Made by a program: the position numbers and the translations under genes. 64,000 bases of DNA. Source: Bacteroidales bacterium (lineage in GTDB: Bacteria; Bacteroidota; Bacteroidia; Bacteroidales; WCHB1-69). Each line of letters begins with the position of its first letter. Positions within the stretch are counted from its first letter, which is position 1. This document shows positions 10,101-18,181 of this stretch, one piece after another. The DNA lies in the NCBI GenBank assembly GCA_017535665.1, contig JAFXTS010000014.1:1-64000 (forward strand), given 5' to 3'. Under the pieces are notes generated by a model that made no database searches, was not told the DNA's origin, and was given only the letters and a program-made list of their open reading frames with translations.

Positions 10101-11250
10101 CCCATGAGTCCACCATTTCGAGGGTGAGTTCGCACATGTTTCCGACGAGGGCGGTAGCGGTGGCAGCGGCACCGTTTCCAGCTGCGTTAACGCCATAGAT
10201 GGAGTAGTGATAGGTACCGTCGGCGGGAATGGTGTTGTCGGTGTAGGTCATAGCGCCACCGATGGTCGGGTTGGCAAAACTATAGAGGAGGGTGCCGTTG
10301 CGGAAAAGTTCCACGCTGGTCAGTTCTTCTAAGTCATTGCCGCCCAGGTCAACCGTGGGGTTGGTCCAACTCAGGCTGGCGGAGAGGGTATGGTCGGCGG
10401 CGGGCACTGCGGTAAAGTCGGCGGGAGCAGCCGGACGCAGAGCGTCGGCAGCGCTGAAAGAAGCGACGGCAAAGCCAGAGACCTCATCTTCAAAATTGCC
10501 AATCAAAGTGATGGTATTGTTGTCGAGGTCAATGGAATAGAGCTGTGATTCTTCGGCAGTTGCGTTATAGGCAGCCCAGTAGGGGGTGTTGGTTTCGCGA
10601 TCCATGCTGATGTCCTGGATGTAGTTGACATCGAAGCCGGCGCTGATCAGCACCGTAAGGTCGCCGGTGGTCGTATTCAGTTCGCTGATAGCGTCTTCAC
10701 CACTATCAATCATCAGAAAACGGCCGTCGTTAGTGATGGTGAAGGCCAAAATCACATTTTCGGAGTTGATGGTGACCACGAAGGTAGTGTTACCGGTAGA
10801 AGGATCCACGGTGTAGAGGGTAGCGCCCTCAAGGTCGAAGCCATAGAATTGTCCGTCGGCGGGGTTATAGGCCACATCGTTAACACCGCTGGTATTGATG
10901 ATGTTAGCGGCGTGGGTGGTGGGGTCCATAGCGATCAGATAGCCAGAGGGATAGGTTGCGAGATAATAGGTGCCGTTGTAAAATTCGGCGCCGATGGTGT
11001 AATCGTCTGGAGTTGAGTAGCCCCAGTCGGTGGTGTTAGCGGGGGTGCCGAGGGTGAAGCCCACCTGGTCGGTGCAACCCATGCTAACCGTGGCGTCGGA
11101 AGTCAGCGAGCGCATGGCGGGTGACTGCACGGCATGATGGTTGGTTCTCGGAGCGAGGGTTACCTGAGCCACAGCAGGGGCAATCCCGCAGACAAGAATG
11201 CACAACATCATCGCCACAAAGCCTTTGAAAGATGTTGCTAAACTTTTCAT
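7114..11250 (-). CDS. Large multidomain T9SS-secreted protein
   Basis: 1378 residues. Signal peptide at 1-29 (ends AVAQ). Reading along: a propeller-like region of short repeats (about 55-270), a fibronectin-III-like domain (about 275-365), a segment with DSWGDGWNGAAIEIYDN, a carboxypeptidase-regulatory-like beta domain (VSGTITVAATNTPIANANVA, about 475-555), a second propeller-like region (about 640-850), an ASH-like beta domain, another fibronectin-III-like domain (about 940-1020), a choice-of-anchor J domain (about 1140-1300, NPDNWLITPKLAIP), and a type A sorting domain from INVYPNPATNVINV to the end. Boundaries are approximate. It is a cell-surface or released protein, probably adhesive; no catalytic motif was recognised. 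It has its own promoter and ends at a shared terminator. Confidence 0.87.
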   Translation of the reverse strand: MKSLATSFKGFVAMMLCILVCGIAPAVAQVTLAPRTNHHAVQSPAMRSLTSDATVSMGCTDQVGFTLGTPANTTDWGYSTPDDYTIGAEFYNGTYYLATYPSGYLIAMDPTTHAANIINTSGVNDVAYNPADGQFYGFDLEGATLYTVDPSTGNTTFVVTINSENVILAFTITNDGRFLMIDSGEDAISELNTTTGDLTVLISAGFDVNYIQDISMDRETNTPYWAAYNATAEESQLYSIDLDNNTITLIGNFEDEVSGFAVASFSAADALRPAAPADFTAVPAADHTLSASLSWTNPTVDLGGNDLEELTSVELFRNGTLLYSFANPTIGGAMTYTDNTIPADGTYHYSIYGVNAAGNGAAATATALVGNMCELTLEMVDSWGDGWNGAAIEIYDNTNTLVGSYTCSGTGGTELVPLAVGTYTFNWVGGNYDSECSFTITNSFGILVYQSEGTPSAGTFLTYNNTCTPPTYYTVSGTITVAATNTPIANANVAISGLNGGMVTTDAAGYYEKDSIVEAFPYSIVVNATGYNNASTAFTGIFSDTTINFAMTAPGLQVTYAAPIDVTTTQGLDTQFSPITVANTGDGNLTWSTGVEFVRGRSEENTAANYNFTTAQRAKSLSTADLNSTIATIVGEPTRAAWDLLSTMNATSAGQQGIATDGNYIYTCSWQTTPTSGYTFVKYDLDGNMIEGFDIAGVSGCRDLTYDGTYFYVGASSSSLYQLDLANHTLVSTINTQVSAIRHCSYDPENDGFWVGNWSDLYLIDRTGNILVTGPTTIESAYGSAYDNYTAGGPFLWLFTQANEGSVFVQYDIANNALTNTTVDISTINSDVTGTAGGAFSTADLVPGKFVIMSNSQQDPNIINVFDIADAGWLSVTPGSGQIAAGGQSTDITLNFNGNNPMGDYYANLTITTNNPYVGAEVIPVTFHIIAPDCDAPNNLQVVPTDYTHMALTWEAPENTTDFVEYRLYKNGNVHEFATTTETSYNDTVAPGTYCYFVKAYYTDGTTQCLSLASDTVCGELLHAPMLTANPTALTLSGIAGSPSSPATSDVEAYTLDADIAVEVTAPFEVSVDGATYATTATIAVNTNHVEEVLYVRIAADAAAGSHTGTVTLTSGDLTATINLNGQVFDCSEGATLPFTEGFEAELVECWTNIDNDGDGYTWQLMTDYADYAHSGSGLYTSASWVSGGGALNPDNWLITPKLAIPEEGAHLEFWVAPQDPSYPQEHYQVLVSTTGTNISDFNTVLIDETLSSTVWVKKSWDLDFANQNIYIAFVHNDCSDLFRLNLDDINITAGLTGVEENEMSNINVYPNPATNVINVSAQGFEQYQLVNMLGQTVISNNLVNGNAQINVSELSNGVYFVRLINGSEVETVKVIKK

Positions 11251-11305
11251 AATGAATAAATTAAATGAATAAATAAGTTTTAGTGTTTCATTGCAAGATA
11301 CTCTG

Positions 11306-11313
11306 CAAAAATA
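11306..11313 (-). promoter_or_regulatory. -7 promoter box for the large T9SS gene
   Basis: Minus-strand TATTTTTG followed by C, 56 bases upstream of the start codon at 11250. Confidence 0.65.
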
Positions 11314-11456
11314 GCACTATTTTGTAGAAAAAAGTCACATTTCTGAAGATTTTTTCCAGAAATTATTTCTTCAAATTGGATGCCAAAATATTGCATCAAT
11401 CACATTCTATCTCCAAACAATGTGATTAGGGGGTCTGGAGGTTGTAACGGGGTGTG

Positions 11457-12361
11457 TCACATTCGCTCACTCCTCAGTGCGGCCACCAGTTCATTACTGA
11501 TATTATTGCCTAATTGTTGGCACACATCCTGGCTCCAGCGTTGTGCCATGGCGATGCGCGAGGTCTGGTCGTCCATGCCCAACATCTTTGCATAAATATA
11601 ACCCGCATTGAAGTTGTCGCCCGCCCCTACGGTACTGACGGTTTCTATCGGCTGCACAGGATAAGTCTCGCAGCCCTCAGGCGTATAAACCCGTATCTGG
11701 CGCGCCCCGTCGGTCAGGATTAGCGTGTGGCAGTAGCGGCTCACGCGCTCATAAATGGCCTCGCCGTCCTTCAGTCCATAAAGGTACTCAAAGTCCTCCA
11801 TCGAGCCGCGGACCACATCCGCCAGTTGCATGTTCTCCTCAATGTTGGACATCACCTCTGGCAGGTCGGCGATATGGTTTTTACGGAAGTTAATGTCGTA
11901 ATAAAGCCAGGCGCCTGCTTCACGCGCCTTACGCAGCAACCCGCCCACCACAGGATGGATGGCCGGATTGATGGCGAAGAACGACCCGAATAGCACCACA
12001 TCGTCTTTGCTCATCTCGGGCAGCTTGCCGTCTAATGATACCGATGCATGATCCTTATAGAACACATATTGGGCATCGTTATGCTCATCGAGGAAGGCCA
12101 GTGAGATGTGCGATTGGACGTTTTGGTGGCGGCACACGTATTCCGGCGACACGCCATTCTCCTGCAAAAAGTTGCAGATCAGGTCGCCCACATGGTCGCC
12201 GCCGGCCTCCGTCACCATGGCGCAGTGCATGCCTGCCCGTCCCAGCGAGACGATACTGTTGAATGTTGAGCCGCCCGGCACTGCCTTCTGCGGCTGATCC
12301 TCCTTGAAGAGGATGTCAAATACAGTTTCTCCGATACCGATGATGCGAGAGGGGGGGGCAT
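11457..12361 (-). CDS. PfkB-family sugar kinase, start disrupted at a G8 run
   Basis: Ribokinase/fructokinase-family ATP-dependent kinase. The N-terminal PfkB signature PGGSTFNSIVSLGRAG and the C-terminal signature VSTVGAGDNFNAGY (anion hole GAGD with the catalytic Asp) are both intact. The substrate is not predictable. The family's first strand (IIGIGETVFDIL) is encoded in frame at about 12285-12348, but no start codon is in frame: a TAA lies just upstream, and the only good ATG (12359-12361) is separated from the kinase frame by eight G bases (12351-12358 on the + strand). A run of 6 or 9 would join them. Either this is a sequencing or assembly error, a phase-variable start, or a recent inactivation. 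The shortest in-frame alternative (GTG, 12281) would lose the substrate-binding strand. Confidence 0.8.
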
Positions 12362-12385
12362 TTTAAATAGCTGTTAATAATTTGG

Positions 12386-12445
12386 TTATATATGTTTTTG
12401 TCCGTTTTCCCATCTTCACTTACCAAATGACCGTCACATTAATCT
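12386..12445. repeat. Degenerate copy of the ATPase-promoter repeat
   Basis: TTTTTGTCCGTTTTCCCA followed by ACCAAATGACCGTCACAT. It matches 14203-14256 (TTTTTGTCCGTTTTTCCA ... ATCAAATGGCCGTCACAT) in the same orientation at roughly 80 percent identity. The two copies bracket the TSCPD gene and the AAA ATPase gene. Confidence 0.7.
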
Positions 12446-12450
12446 GCTGG

Positions 12451-12458
12451 CAAAAATA
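12451..12458 (-). promoter_or_regulatory. -7 promoter box upstream of the PfkB kinase
   Basis: Minus-strand TATTTTTG followed by C, about 90 bases upstream of the disrupted kinase start. Confidence 0.55.
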
Positions 12459-12502
12459 CATATTATTTTCAAAATATTGGGATGGACAAACTATAAATAT
12501 GT

Positions 12503-12760
12503 CTATGAATTTCTTTTCAATTGTTCCAGTGCCCGGCAGAGCTGGTCGGGACAGGAGGTAGGCTTGCCTCCGCAGCGGATGCCGTTGAGTTTTTGGATGA
12601 CATCGTCGATTTTCTGTCCTGTGACCAGCCGGCAGATGCCTTGGAGGTTTCCGTCGCATCCGCCCATGAAGAAGACCTGCTGGATGACGCCGTTGTCATC
12701 GACGGTAATGTCAATAAACTGCGAGCAGGTGCCTTGGGTTTTGTAGAGGGTGTGTTTCAT
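12503..12760 (-). CDS. TSCPD-domain (four-Cys TIGR03905-type) small protein
   Basis: 85 residues. The family motif TSCPDQL is at residues 68-74, with further cysteines at 12, 35, 44 and 63, as in small TIGR03905-type TSCPD proteins. The TSCPD domain is also found at the C-terminus of some class II ribonucleotide reductases; the role of the stand-alone form is not established. It begins 28 bases after the AAA ATPase gene and may be co-transcribed with it. The first ~17 codons are duplicated at 14250-14299 on the far side of the ATPase. Confidence 0.85.
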   Translation of the reverse strand: MKHTLYKTQGTCSQFIDITVDDNGVIQQVFFMGGCDGNLQGICRLVTGQKIDDVIQKLNGIRCGGKPTSCPDQLCRALEQLKRNS

Positions 12761-12788
12761 ATTTCTTTCATTTTTCTATCTAATTCAT

Positions 12789-14138
12789 TCAGACTATTCC
12801 CGCCAAATCCACATCATAGATAACTTCGCCGATAAGCTCTTTCCTCAGGTAGGCAACCATATAAATGGGCAGATAGACAATGTTTCCACTCGCACTCACA
12901 TTGTCATTGCAAAACACAAACGCCTTGGGAATCCCATAGTCGGTGTTGTCCATCACGTTGCAAAGGGCATTGTGGCGCTGGTAGTCTTTGCCCGACTTCA
13001 CTTCAATGGGCAGCGTGTGGCCGTTCTTCTCGATGATGAAGTCTAGTTCGCCTTGTTTTTTACTGTTGAAATAGTAGAGTTCGAAGCCATGTGCCTGCAG
13101 TTCCTGAGCCACCACATTCTCGAAGATCGAGCCGTAGTTGATGCCCTTCTCATTGTTGATGATACGCAACTGGATACCCTCGGCATACTGACATGCCAAC
13201 AGTCCAATGTCGTTTTGAAACAACTTAAACAGATTGCGGTTTCGAGATAGTTTCAGCGGCACCACAGGCTCTTCCACGTTATAGGTAGGCAGTGCCACAC
13301 CAGCATTTTTTAGCCACAGGAAACTATTCTCATAGCGCGAGAATTTCAGATTCTTGTTCAAGTCCTTCAGGATAAAGCGCTTGTTCTTGGCGTTCAGTTC
13401 CGATGGTATCAGGTCGAAAATCTCGTCGATATAAAGCTTGTTGTTATTGTCATATTTCGAAATGTCGCGCTTATAGAGTCTGATGATGGACTGCTGTTCA
13501 GCCATCACATCCTGTAGATTATGCGTATCGATATATTTTTGCACAGCCGCAGGCATGCCACCCACGATGAGATAGAGCCTAAACAGTTCCATCATCTTCT
13601 TGTGAACAAACTCGTCCACGGGCTTTTGCTCTTCAAAGGCCTTTTGCAGACTGTCAATCACCTGACTTGAAACCCCCATTGCCATAAAGAACTCTTCGAG
13701 ATCGAGCGGATACATTTCCTTCACGTCCATATACCCCACAGGCTCGGAACGCAAATTCTTCAGCTCCACGCCAAGCAGCGAGCCGCTCAAGATATAGCGA
13801 TAACTGCCCTCATCCACCAGAAACTTAATGGCTGTCACCATCTCTGGACACTCCTGCACCTCGTCAAAAAACACAAGTGTCTTACCGGCCACCAGTGGTG
13901 TACTGGTCAGCAGCGACAGCCTTACCAGTATATCCTGACTGCTTTTAGCTCCCTTCAGAACCTCTGCAGCATCGGGTTGATCTATGAAATTTATCTCCAC
14001 AAAGTTCTCGTAATGGGTCGTACCATATTGACGGATAGAGAACGACTTACCCGTCTGCCGAGCCCCAGTCACCAGCAGTGCTTTGTTTGTCCTAGTGTAA
14101 AACTGTTCTAAATAGCTGTCAATTTTTCGTTTAAGCAT
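12789..14138 (-). CDS. AAA ATPase with DUF4143 domain
   Basis: 449 residues. N-terminal AAA domain with Walker A GARQTGKS (about 25-32) and Walker B LVFFDEVQ (about 108-115); a sensor-like YILSGS follows. The C-terminal DUF4143 region (about 210-400) carries a D...E-x-K pattern (GELDFIIEKNG...LPIEVKSG), reminiscent of restriction-endonuclease-like folds. Proteins of this type occur in many scattered copies in Bacteroidota genomes; their function is unproven. The promoter is embedded in a repeat array and the gene is flanked by duplicated DNA, which suggests it arrived or moves as a cassette. Confidence 0.9.
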   Translation of the reverse strand: MLKRKIDSYLEQFYTRTNKALLVTGARQTGKSFSIRQYGTTHYENFVEINFIDQPDAAEVLKGAKSSQDILVRLSLLTSTPLVAGKTLVFFDEVQECPEMVTAIKFLVDEGSYRYILSGSLLGVELKNLRSEPVGYMDVKEMYPLDLEEFFMAMGVSSQVIDSLQKAFEEQKPVDEFVHKKMMELFRLYLIVGGMPAAVQKYIDTHNLQDVMAEQQSIIRLYKRDISKYDNNNKLYIDEIFDLIPSELNAKNKRFILKDLNKNLKFSRYENSFLWLKNAGVALPTYNVEEPVVPLKLSRNRNLFKLFQNDIGLLACQYAEGIQLRIINNEKGINYGSIFENVVAQELQAHGFELYYFNSKKQGELDFIIEKNGHTLPIEVKSGKDYQRHNALCNVMDNTDYGIPKAFVFCNDNVSASGNIVYLPIYMVAYLRKELIGEVIYDVDLAGIV

Positions 14139-14143
14139 ATCCG

Positions 14144-14242
14144 TGTCCGTTTTTCAAAATGCAAAAATACGCATTTTGTCCGTTTTCCCAACACAAAATG
14201 ATATATTTTTGTCCGTTTTTCCAACTTTGCCCATCAAATGGC
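14144..14242 (-). promoter_or_regulatory. 33-bp-spaced operator-like array with -7 box
   Basis: TGTCCGTTTT occurs at 14144, 14177 and 14210 (+ strand numbering), exactly 33 bases apart. Read on the minus strand the unit is AAAACGGACA. The -7 box TATTTTTG (complement of 14162-14169) of the AAA ATPase gene lies between the first and second copies. The spacing of about three helical turns around a promoter suggests protein binding; this is inference. Confidence 0.65.
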
Positions 14243-14249
14243 CGTCACA

Positions 14250-14299
14250 TCGATAAACTGCGAGCAGGTGCCTTGGGTTTTGTAGAGGGTGTGGGGCAT
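14250..14299 (-). pseudogene. Truncated second copy of the TSCPD gene start
   Basis: On the minus strand this stretch begins ATGCCCCACACCCTC and reads as the first ~17 codons of the TSCPD gene (HTLYKTQGTCSQFID), then diverges and stops after a few codons. A core of about 36 bases is identical to 12718-12753. It is a remnant, not a working gene. Confidence 0.8.
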
Positions 14300-14309
14300 A
14301 ATATCAATA

Positions 14310-16367
14310 TTAATCAAGTATTTCCAAACCTAATGATTTTAAGTATTCAAAAGTGCCATCATAAAATTCTGGCAATCTTGTATGGTCTTCAAAATCTCCT
14401 TTTGGCACACAAATGACCATACCCTGACGTGCGCGTGTAAGCAGGACACGATAAGCGTTCAACTGATAGGCTTTTCGTTCGCTTTTAATAATTCGATTCC
14501 ATTTATTTCCTCCATTAAACTCAAAAAAGTCCCAACCTTTCCCATTATACCTTAAATCTCCATCCCAAATAAGGCAAGTCCAATCCAACTCCAATCCTTG
14601 TATATCAAATTCACTGGCAGCATCTTCCAAAAATAAAGATGAGCGAACATCATTAATGTCGTCCAAAAACCAATGTACCGTATTAGGCTTACAACGGACA
14701 TCTATTGCCAGTGGTTTCAGTCGATATGCCTTTGAAGAAACCACCATACCATATCGTTCATTGCCGCGTGCGTGCTGTTTTAACCACGCTTTTGCTTTAT
14801 CTAAATCACGAGTCAGAACAATGGGATAACGATCTGATATTGCAGCATATGTCTGGCGAACTTTTTCAACATCGCCATCCAACAGATAATGCACCATGTT
14901 GGATAAACTTTCAGCACGAAAACTGCGCATTGAAACAGCAAGATGCAAGTCTTCTGAATAGGCAACGTGTGGATTGTTCTCCAATAAATCTTTTACCTTA
15001 CCCTCGGCATATTCCTTTGCTGTCAACTGGTTAGAAATGTACACCTGCCAGTGTGGAAATGTCTCATTCAGAGCACGAATCCATTCGCCAATACCTGCCT
15101 CGCCAGTATTGATTTCTTGACCTCCTCCAACAAGACAAACGATAACAGCCCAATCTTTCCGCTGGTCAAGCGACCAGATCAGGAATTCACCCTCCGACAT
15201 TGGGAAATCGGCAAATCCTTTCTTTCTTTTTAACCATGAAGCAATGTGTTCATTATCCCATGAGCGTTGTGCTTCATCAAAAATGGCAATATTTTCAACT
15301 TCGCCATAACCAGCTTTCTTGTCCTGTAATTCTTTATGCGGATCTATTTGCAATTCACCATTTACAACACGAATTTTCCCTAACATGTTGTCACGATAAC
15401 GATGAATGATTTGTATGAAACGCTTTACTTCCCTCTCTGCTTCTTTCTTCGTGATTTTTTTGCCAAGAGATTTCTCCTGTGCTTGTTTGTCACGCGTAAG
15501 AGCTTCAGTCAGAACAGCGACTAAAGGACCATTTCCAGACAGATAAACGGCCAAATCCTCGTCGGTTTCCTGTTGCACAGCGACATTTAATCCAACCAAT
15601 GTTTTGCCAGCTCCGGGAACACCTGTGACAAAGCAAATGCTTTTACCTCCACGAGACTTTGTTTCGTGAATGACTTTTTGCACATATTGAGTTGTACGCT
15701 TCAATTGCTCTCCCTCGGCATCATGGCGCGTGATATCTTCCACACTATGATTAAGATAAAGAGAACGCGCTGCTTCAATAATTGTAGGGGTGGGTGCATA
15801 ACGGCTTCGAGCCCAATCACTAATTGCTACAGAATAGGATATTACAGGAATGGTTTCTTCCAAAACCATTGAAAAGAGGTCTGTAAGATGTTCGGCGTTT
15901 GTTAAAAGAGGTTCATAGACACCGTCATTATAGTGTGATAATTGACACAAAGTAGAATGAGCATCACTTTCAGTAGCTACAAGAATCGGAATAATATAGC
16001 GGTCAGCACTCCCTTGATGGAAGTTCTTTAAATCAAGAGCATAATCCAAAACTTGGTCAACATCCTGATGAATGAACTCATTTTCACCTGCCTTAAATTC
16101 AATAACAAATACCCGTTCCCGCAACAACACAACAACGTCAATACGTTTACCCAATCGAGGAATAGTATATTCAAATAAAATCTCTGCACACTCATTCTCA
16201 TACGGCTGCAACACACGTTTCATGATTTGGATTTCTTGTTCCCATGCATATTTCTGCGTGGCAGCAGTATCCATTTCATCAGCACGTGACATTTTGCCAA
16301 AGATTTCATCCAATGAATCATTGATAAAATCAGAGAGTGATGATTTGTAGAAGTATCTGTTTATCAT
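14310..16367 (-). CDS. DUF2075 helicase with N-terminal nuclease-like domain
   Basis: 685 residues. The N-terminal ~200 residues contain RIDVVVLL...VFVIEFKAGENEF, a D...E-x-K arrangement typical of PD-(D/E)XK nuclease folds. The rest is a DUF2075 (Schlafen-like, superfamily 1) helicase core: Walker A GVPGAGKTL (about 247-255), Walker B IAIFDEAQRSW (near 368), LVGGGQEI, a DIQGLELDW segment and a C-terminal VLLTRARQG motif (SF1 motif VI). It is likely a DNA- or RNA-directed nuclease-helicase; a defence role is an inference from architecture and neighbours. Own promoter at 16396-16403; probably monocistronic. Confidence 0.85.
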   Translation of the reverse strand: MINRYFYKSSLSDFINDSLDEIFGKMSRADEMDTAATQKYAWEQEIQIMKRVLQPYENECAEILFEYTIPRLGKRIDVVVLLRERVFVIEFKAGENEFIHQDVDQVLDYALDLKNFHQGSADRYIIPILVATESDAHSTLCQLSHYNDGVYEPLLTNAEHLTDLFSMVLEETIPVISYSVAISDWARSRYAPTPTIIEAARSLYLNHSVEDITRHDAEGEQLKRTTQYVQKVIHETKSRGGKSICFVTGVPGAGKTLVGLNVAVQQETDEDLAVYLSGNGPLVAVLTEALTRDKQAQEKSLGKKITKKEAEREVKRFIQIIHRYRDNMLGKIRVVNGELQIDPHKELQDKKAGYGEVENIAIFDEAQRSWDNEHIASWLKRKKGFADFPMSEGEFLIWSLDQRKDWAVIVCLVGGGQEINTGEAGIGEWIRALNETFPHWQVYISNQLTAKEYAEGKVKDLLENNPHVAYSEDLHLAVSMRSFRAESLSNMVHYLLDGDVEKVRQTYAAISDRYPIVLTRDLDKAKAWLKQHARGNERYGMVVSSKAYRLKPLAIDVRCKPNTVHWFLDDINDVRSSLFLEDAASEFDIQGLELDWTCLIWDGDLRYNGKGWDFFEFNGGNKWNRIIKSERKAYQLNAYRVLLTRARQGMVICVPKGDFEDHTRLPEFYDGTFEYLKSLGLEILD

Positions 16368-16395
16368 TTAATTGTCACTTACCTATTTTGCCCTG

Positions 16396-16403
16396 CAAAG
16401 ATA
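16396..16403 (-). promoter_or_regulatory. -7 promoter box for the DUF2075 gene
   Basis: Minus-strand TATCTTTG followed by C, 29 bases upstream of the start codon at 16367. Confidence 0.65.
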
Positions 16404-16492
16404 CACATTTTTCCCCACATATCACCTCTGCCGCGGGGAGGTGTGCGAATAAATCTATGAATGTAGGTTTCTTTGTTGGCAAATTGGGGAAA

Positions 16493-18148
16493 TTAGTAGT
16501 CCCCCAACAACTCAATATCCACTTTCTGCACCTCGGGGTCGGACTGCAGGTAGTCGGGTACCTCGTGCGAGGTGAGGATGGCTATGTGATACCCCGCCGC
16601 CTTCAGCTTGCGGCAATCAGCCTCCTCGGGCGGGAAAGGATAACATAACGCATCGGTATAGAACATTGCCTCGGTAGGCGTGCAGTAATTGCCCCAGTCG
16701 TCGGTCCCCCGCACATTGAAAAGTATCGTGCGCTCGGGTAACATGCCCTTCAACTTGTCCAAATTCTCCTTATTGTGCGTCAAGACATACCAATACTCTT
16801 CATTGGGGGTGTGATAGTATCGGAACCACCCCATATTCATCTGATAGAGAGCAAAAAACGCGGTAGCCCCCACCAGCACCGTTCTTCGCAACCCTACCCG
16901 CCGCACATACCTCTCCCCTATCCGCCACAACTCCCACAGCAACATCCCCAACGACAAGAAACCCACAGCACAGAGACAGAAGGTGTAGGCCGGCATCTTC
17001 GTGGCCGCCACCGTAAAGAAACCATACACCAACAACACGAGCGTGAACACCGTGATACGATGGCTCCACTTGCGGCAACGCACCAGCAGCAGCGCAAATC
17101 CCGCCAACATGAGCAACAGATGCACCACCCGCTTGGCAGTGAAGCTGGCCGTTTCGCTCGTGACATAATCTTTATAGTCGCGATCCCCAATATAACGGTA
17201 TGGTATCGTGGTCAGGTAGAAGGTCTTTGCCTCCTGATGATCTTCCAATTCAAGGTAGAAGTGCTCTTTATTCAACTGTTTTTCACGCTCATAGTACGAA
17301 GGGAAAGCATGGCTGGTATAGATTTGCCACGGCAGGAAAACTGCCAGCGTGATAGCAGCAGCAGCCGCCATCTGTCCCACTTTCCACTCTCTGAGCCGGA
17401 AACGGTATTCCGACACGGTATAGATGCCCCACGCGGCATACACGAGCAGGCCCACCAACCATTTGGTGAGCACGGCGCAGCCCGAGAGCAGGGCAAACAC
17501 CCATACCCAGCGCCATTTCCGTCCACTATGCAAGTACTCCATCCACGCCCACAGGGAGGCGGTAACATAAAAGACGAAACAGACATTGTTGTGGTCCACG
17601 GCCCCATGACCTGACACCAGATCCAGCAACATAAAGGAGAAAGCAGCAGACAGAGCCGCAAAGTAACCCAGCCGGCGATCCACCAGCAGCGAACCGATGC
17701 GATACAAAAGAGGAATCATCAGGGTTCCCATGATGACGGAAGGCAGGCGAAGAGTGAACAATGAAACCCCAAACAGTTTGAAACAGAGGGCTATCTGCCA
17801 GAGGAAAAGCGGCTGTTTGTGCAGCCATATATACCCATGAGCCCAATCGTTTTCGGGCCAATTGGCATTATCGATAGGCCACTCATGGTAGAGTTTGGGG
17901 CAGAAGGGGTCATCCATACAGTTTTTGGCGACCAGCGCATGGAATCGTTCATCCCAACAATAGAGAAAAGGAATAGAGATGGCAGCGAATACGAACAGGC
18001 AGAAACCGCCCGCCGTAAGCAGCGCAACCGACCAGCGTTTCTTGTCGAAAGCGAAGCTGATGATGGAGGCCAAGGCCAGCAGCAAGCCTGCCAAAAGCCA
18101 CAACTTCTGGCTGACGGTATAGCCGTACAGGGAGAGGTAGTTGAACAT
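16493..18148 (-). CDS. GT39-type membrane glycosyltransferase
   Basis: About 551 residues from the ATG at 18148. The frame opens at 18175, but the -7 box at 18173-18180 overlaps that codon, so the internal ATG is preferred. Around 10-12 hydrophobic segments, and an early acidic motif WDERFHALVAKN (near residue 60) followed by HKQPLFLW, match the first periplasmic loop of ArnT/PMT-family (GT39) enzymes, which transfer sugars from polyprenyl-phosphate donors to lipid or protein acceptors. A soluble C-terminal region of ~100 residues follows. Donor and acceptor are unknown. The gene stands alone just after the terminator of the ribosomal protein operon. Confidence 0.8.
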   Translation of the reverse strand: MFNYLSLYGYTVSQKLWLLAGLLLALASIISFAFDKKRWSVALLTAGGFCLFVFAAISIPFLYCWDERFHALVAKNCMDDPFCPKLYHEWPIDNANWPENDWAHGYIWLHKQPLFLWQIALCFKLFGVSLFTLRLPSVIMGTLMIPLLYRIGSLLVDRRLGYFAALSAAFSFMLLDLVSGHGAVDHNNVCFVFYVTASLWAWMEYLHSGRKWRWVWVFALLSGCAVLTKWLVGLLVYAAWGIYTVSEYRFRLREWKVGQMAAAAAITLAVFLPWQIYTSHAFPSYYEREKQLNKEHFYLELEDHQEAKTFYLTTIPYRYIGDRDYKDYVTSETASFTAKRVVHLLLMLAGFALLLVRCRKWSHRITVFTLVLLVYGFFTVAATKMPAYTFCLCAVGFLSLGMLLWELWRIGERYVRRVGLRRTVLVGATAFFALYQMNMGWFRYYHTPNEEYWYVLTHNKENLDKLKGMLPERTILFNVRGTDDWGNYCTPTEAMFYTDALCYPFPPEEADCRKLKAAGYHIAILTSHEVPDYLQSDPEVQKVDIELLGDY

Positions 18149-18172
18149 GCGATGTATTACAATTACGACGTG

Positions 18173-18180
18173 CAAAGATA
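18173..18180 (-). promoter_or_regulatory. -7 promoter box for the GT39 gene
   Basis: Minus-strand TATCTTTG followed by CA, directly after the T-run of the rpsE terminator. It fixes the GT39 start at 18148. Confidence 0.65.
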
Positions 18181-18181
18181 C

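Noticed and set aside
16427-16444. CACCTC / GAGGTG hairpin after the GT39 gene
   Set aside because: It is short and has no T-run, so I did not call it a terminator.
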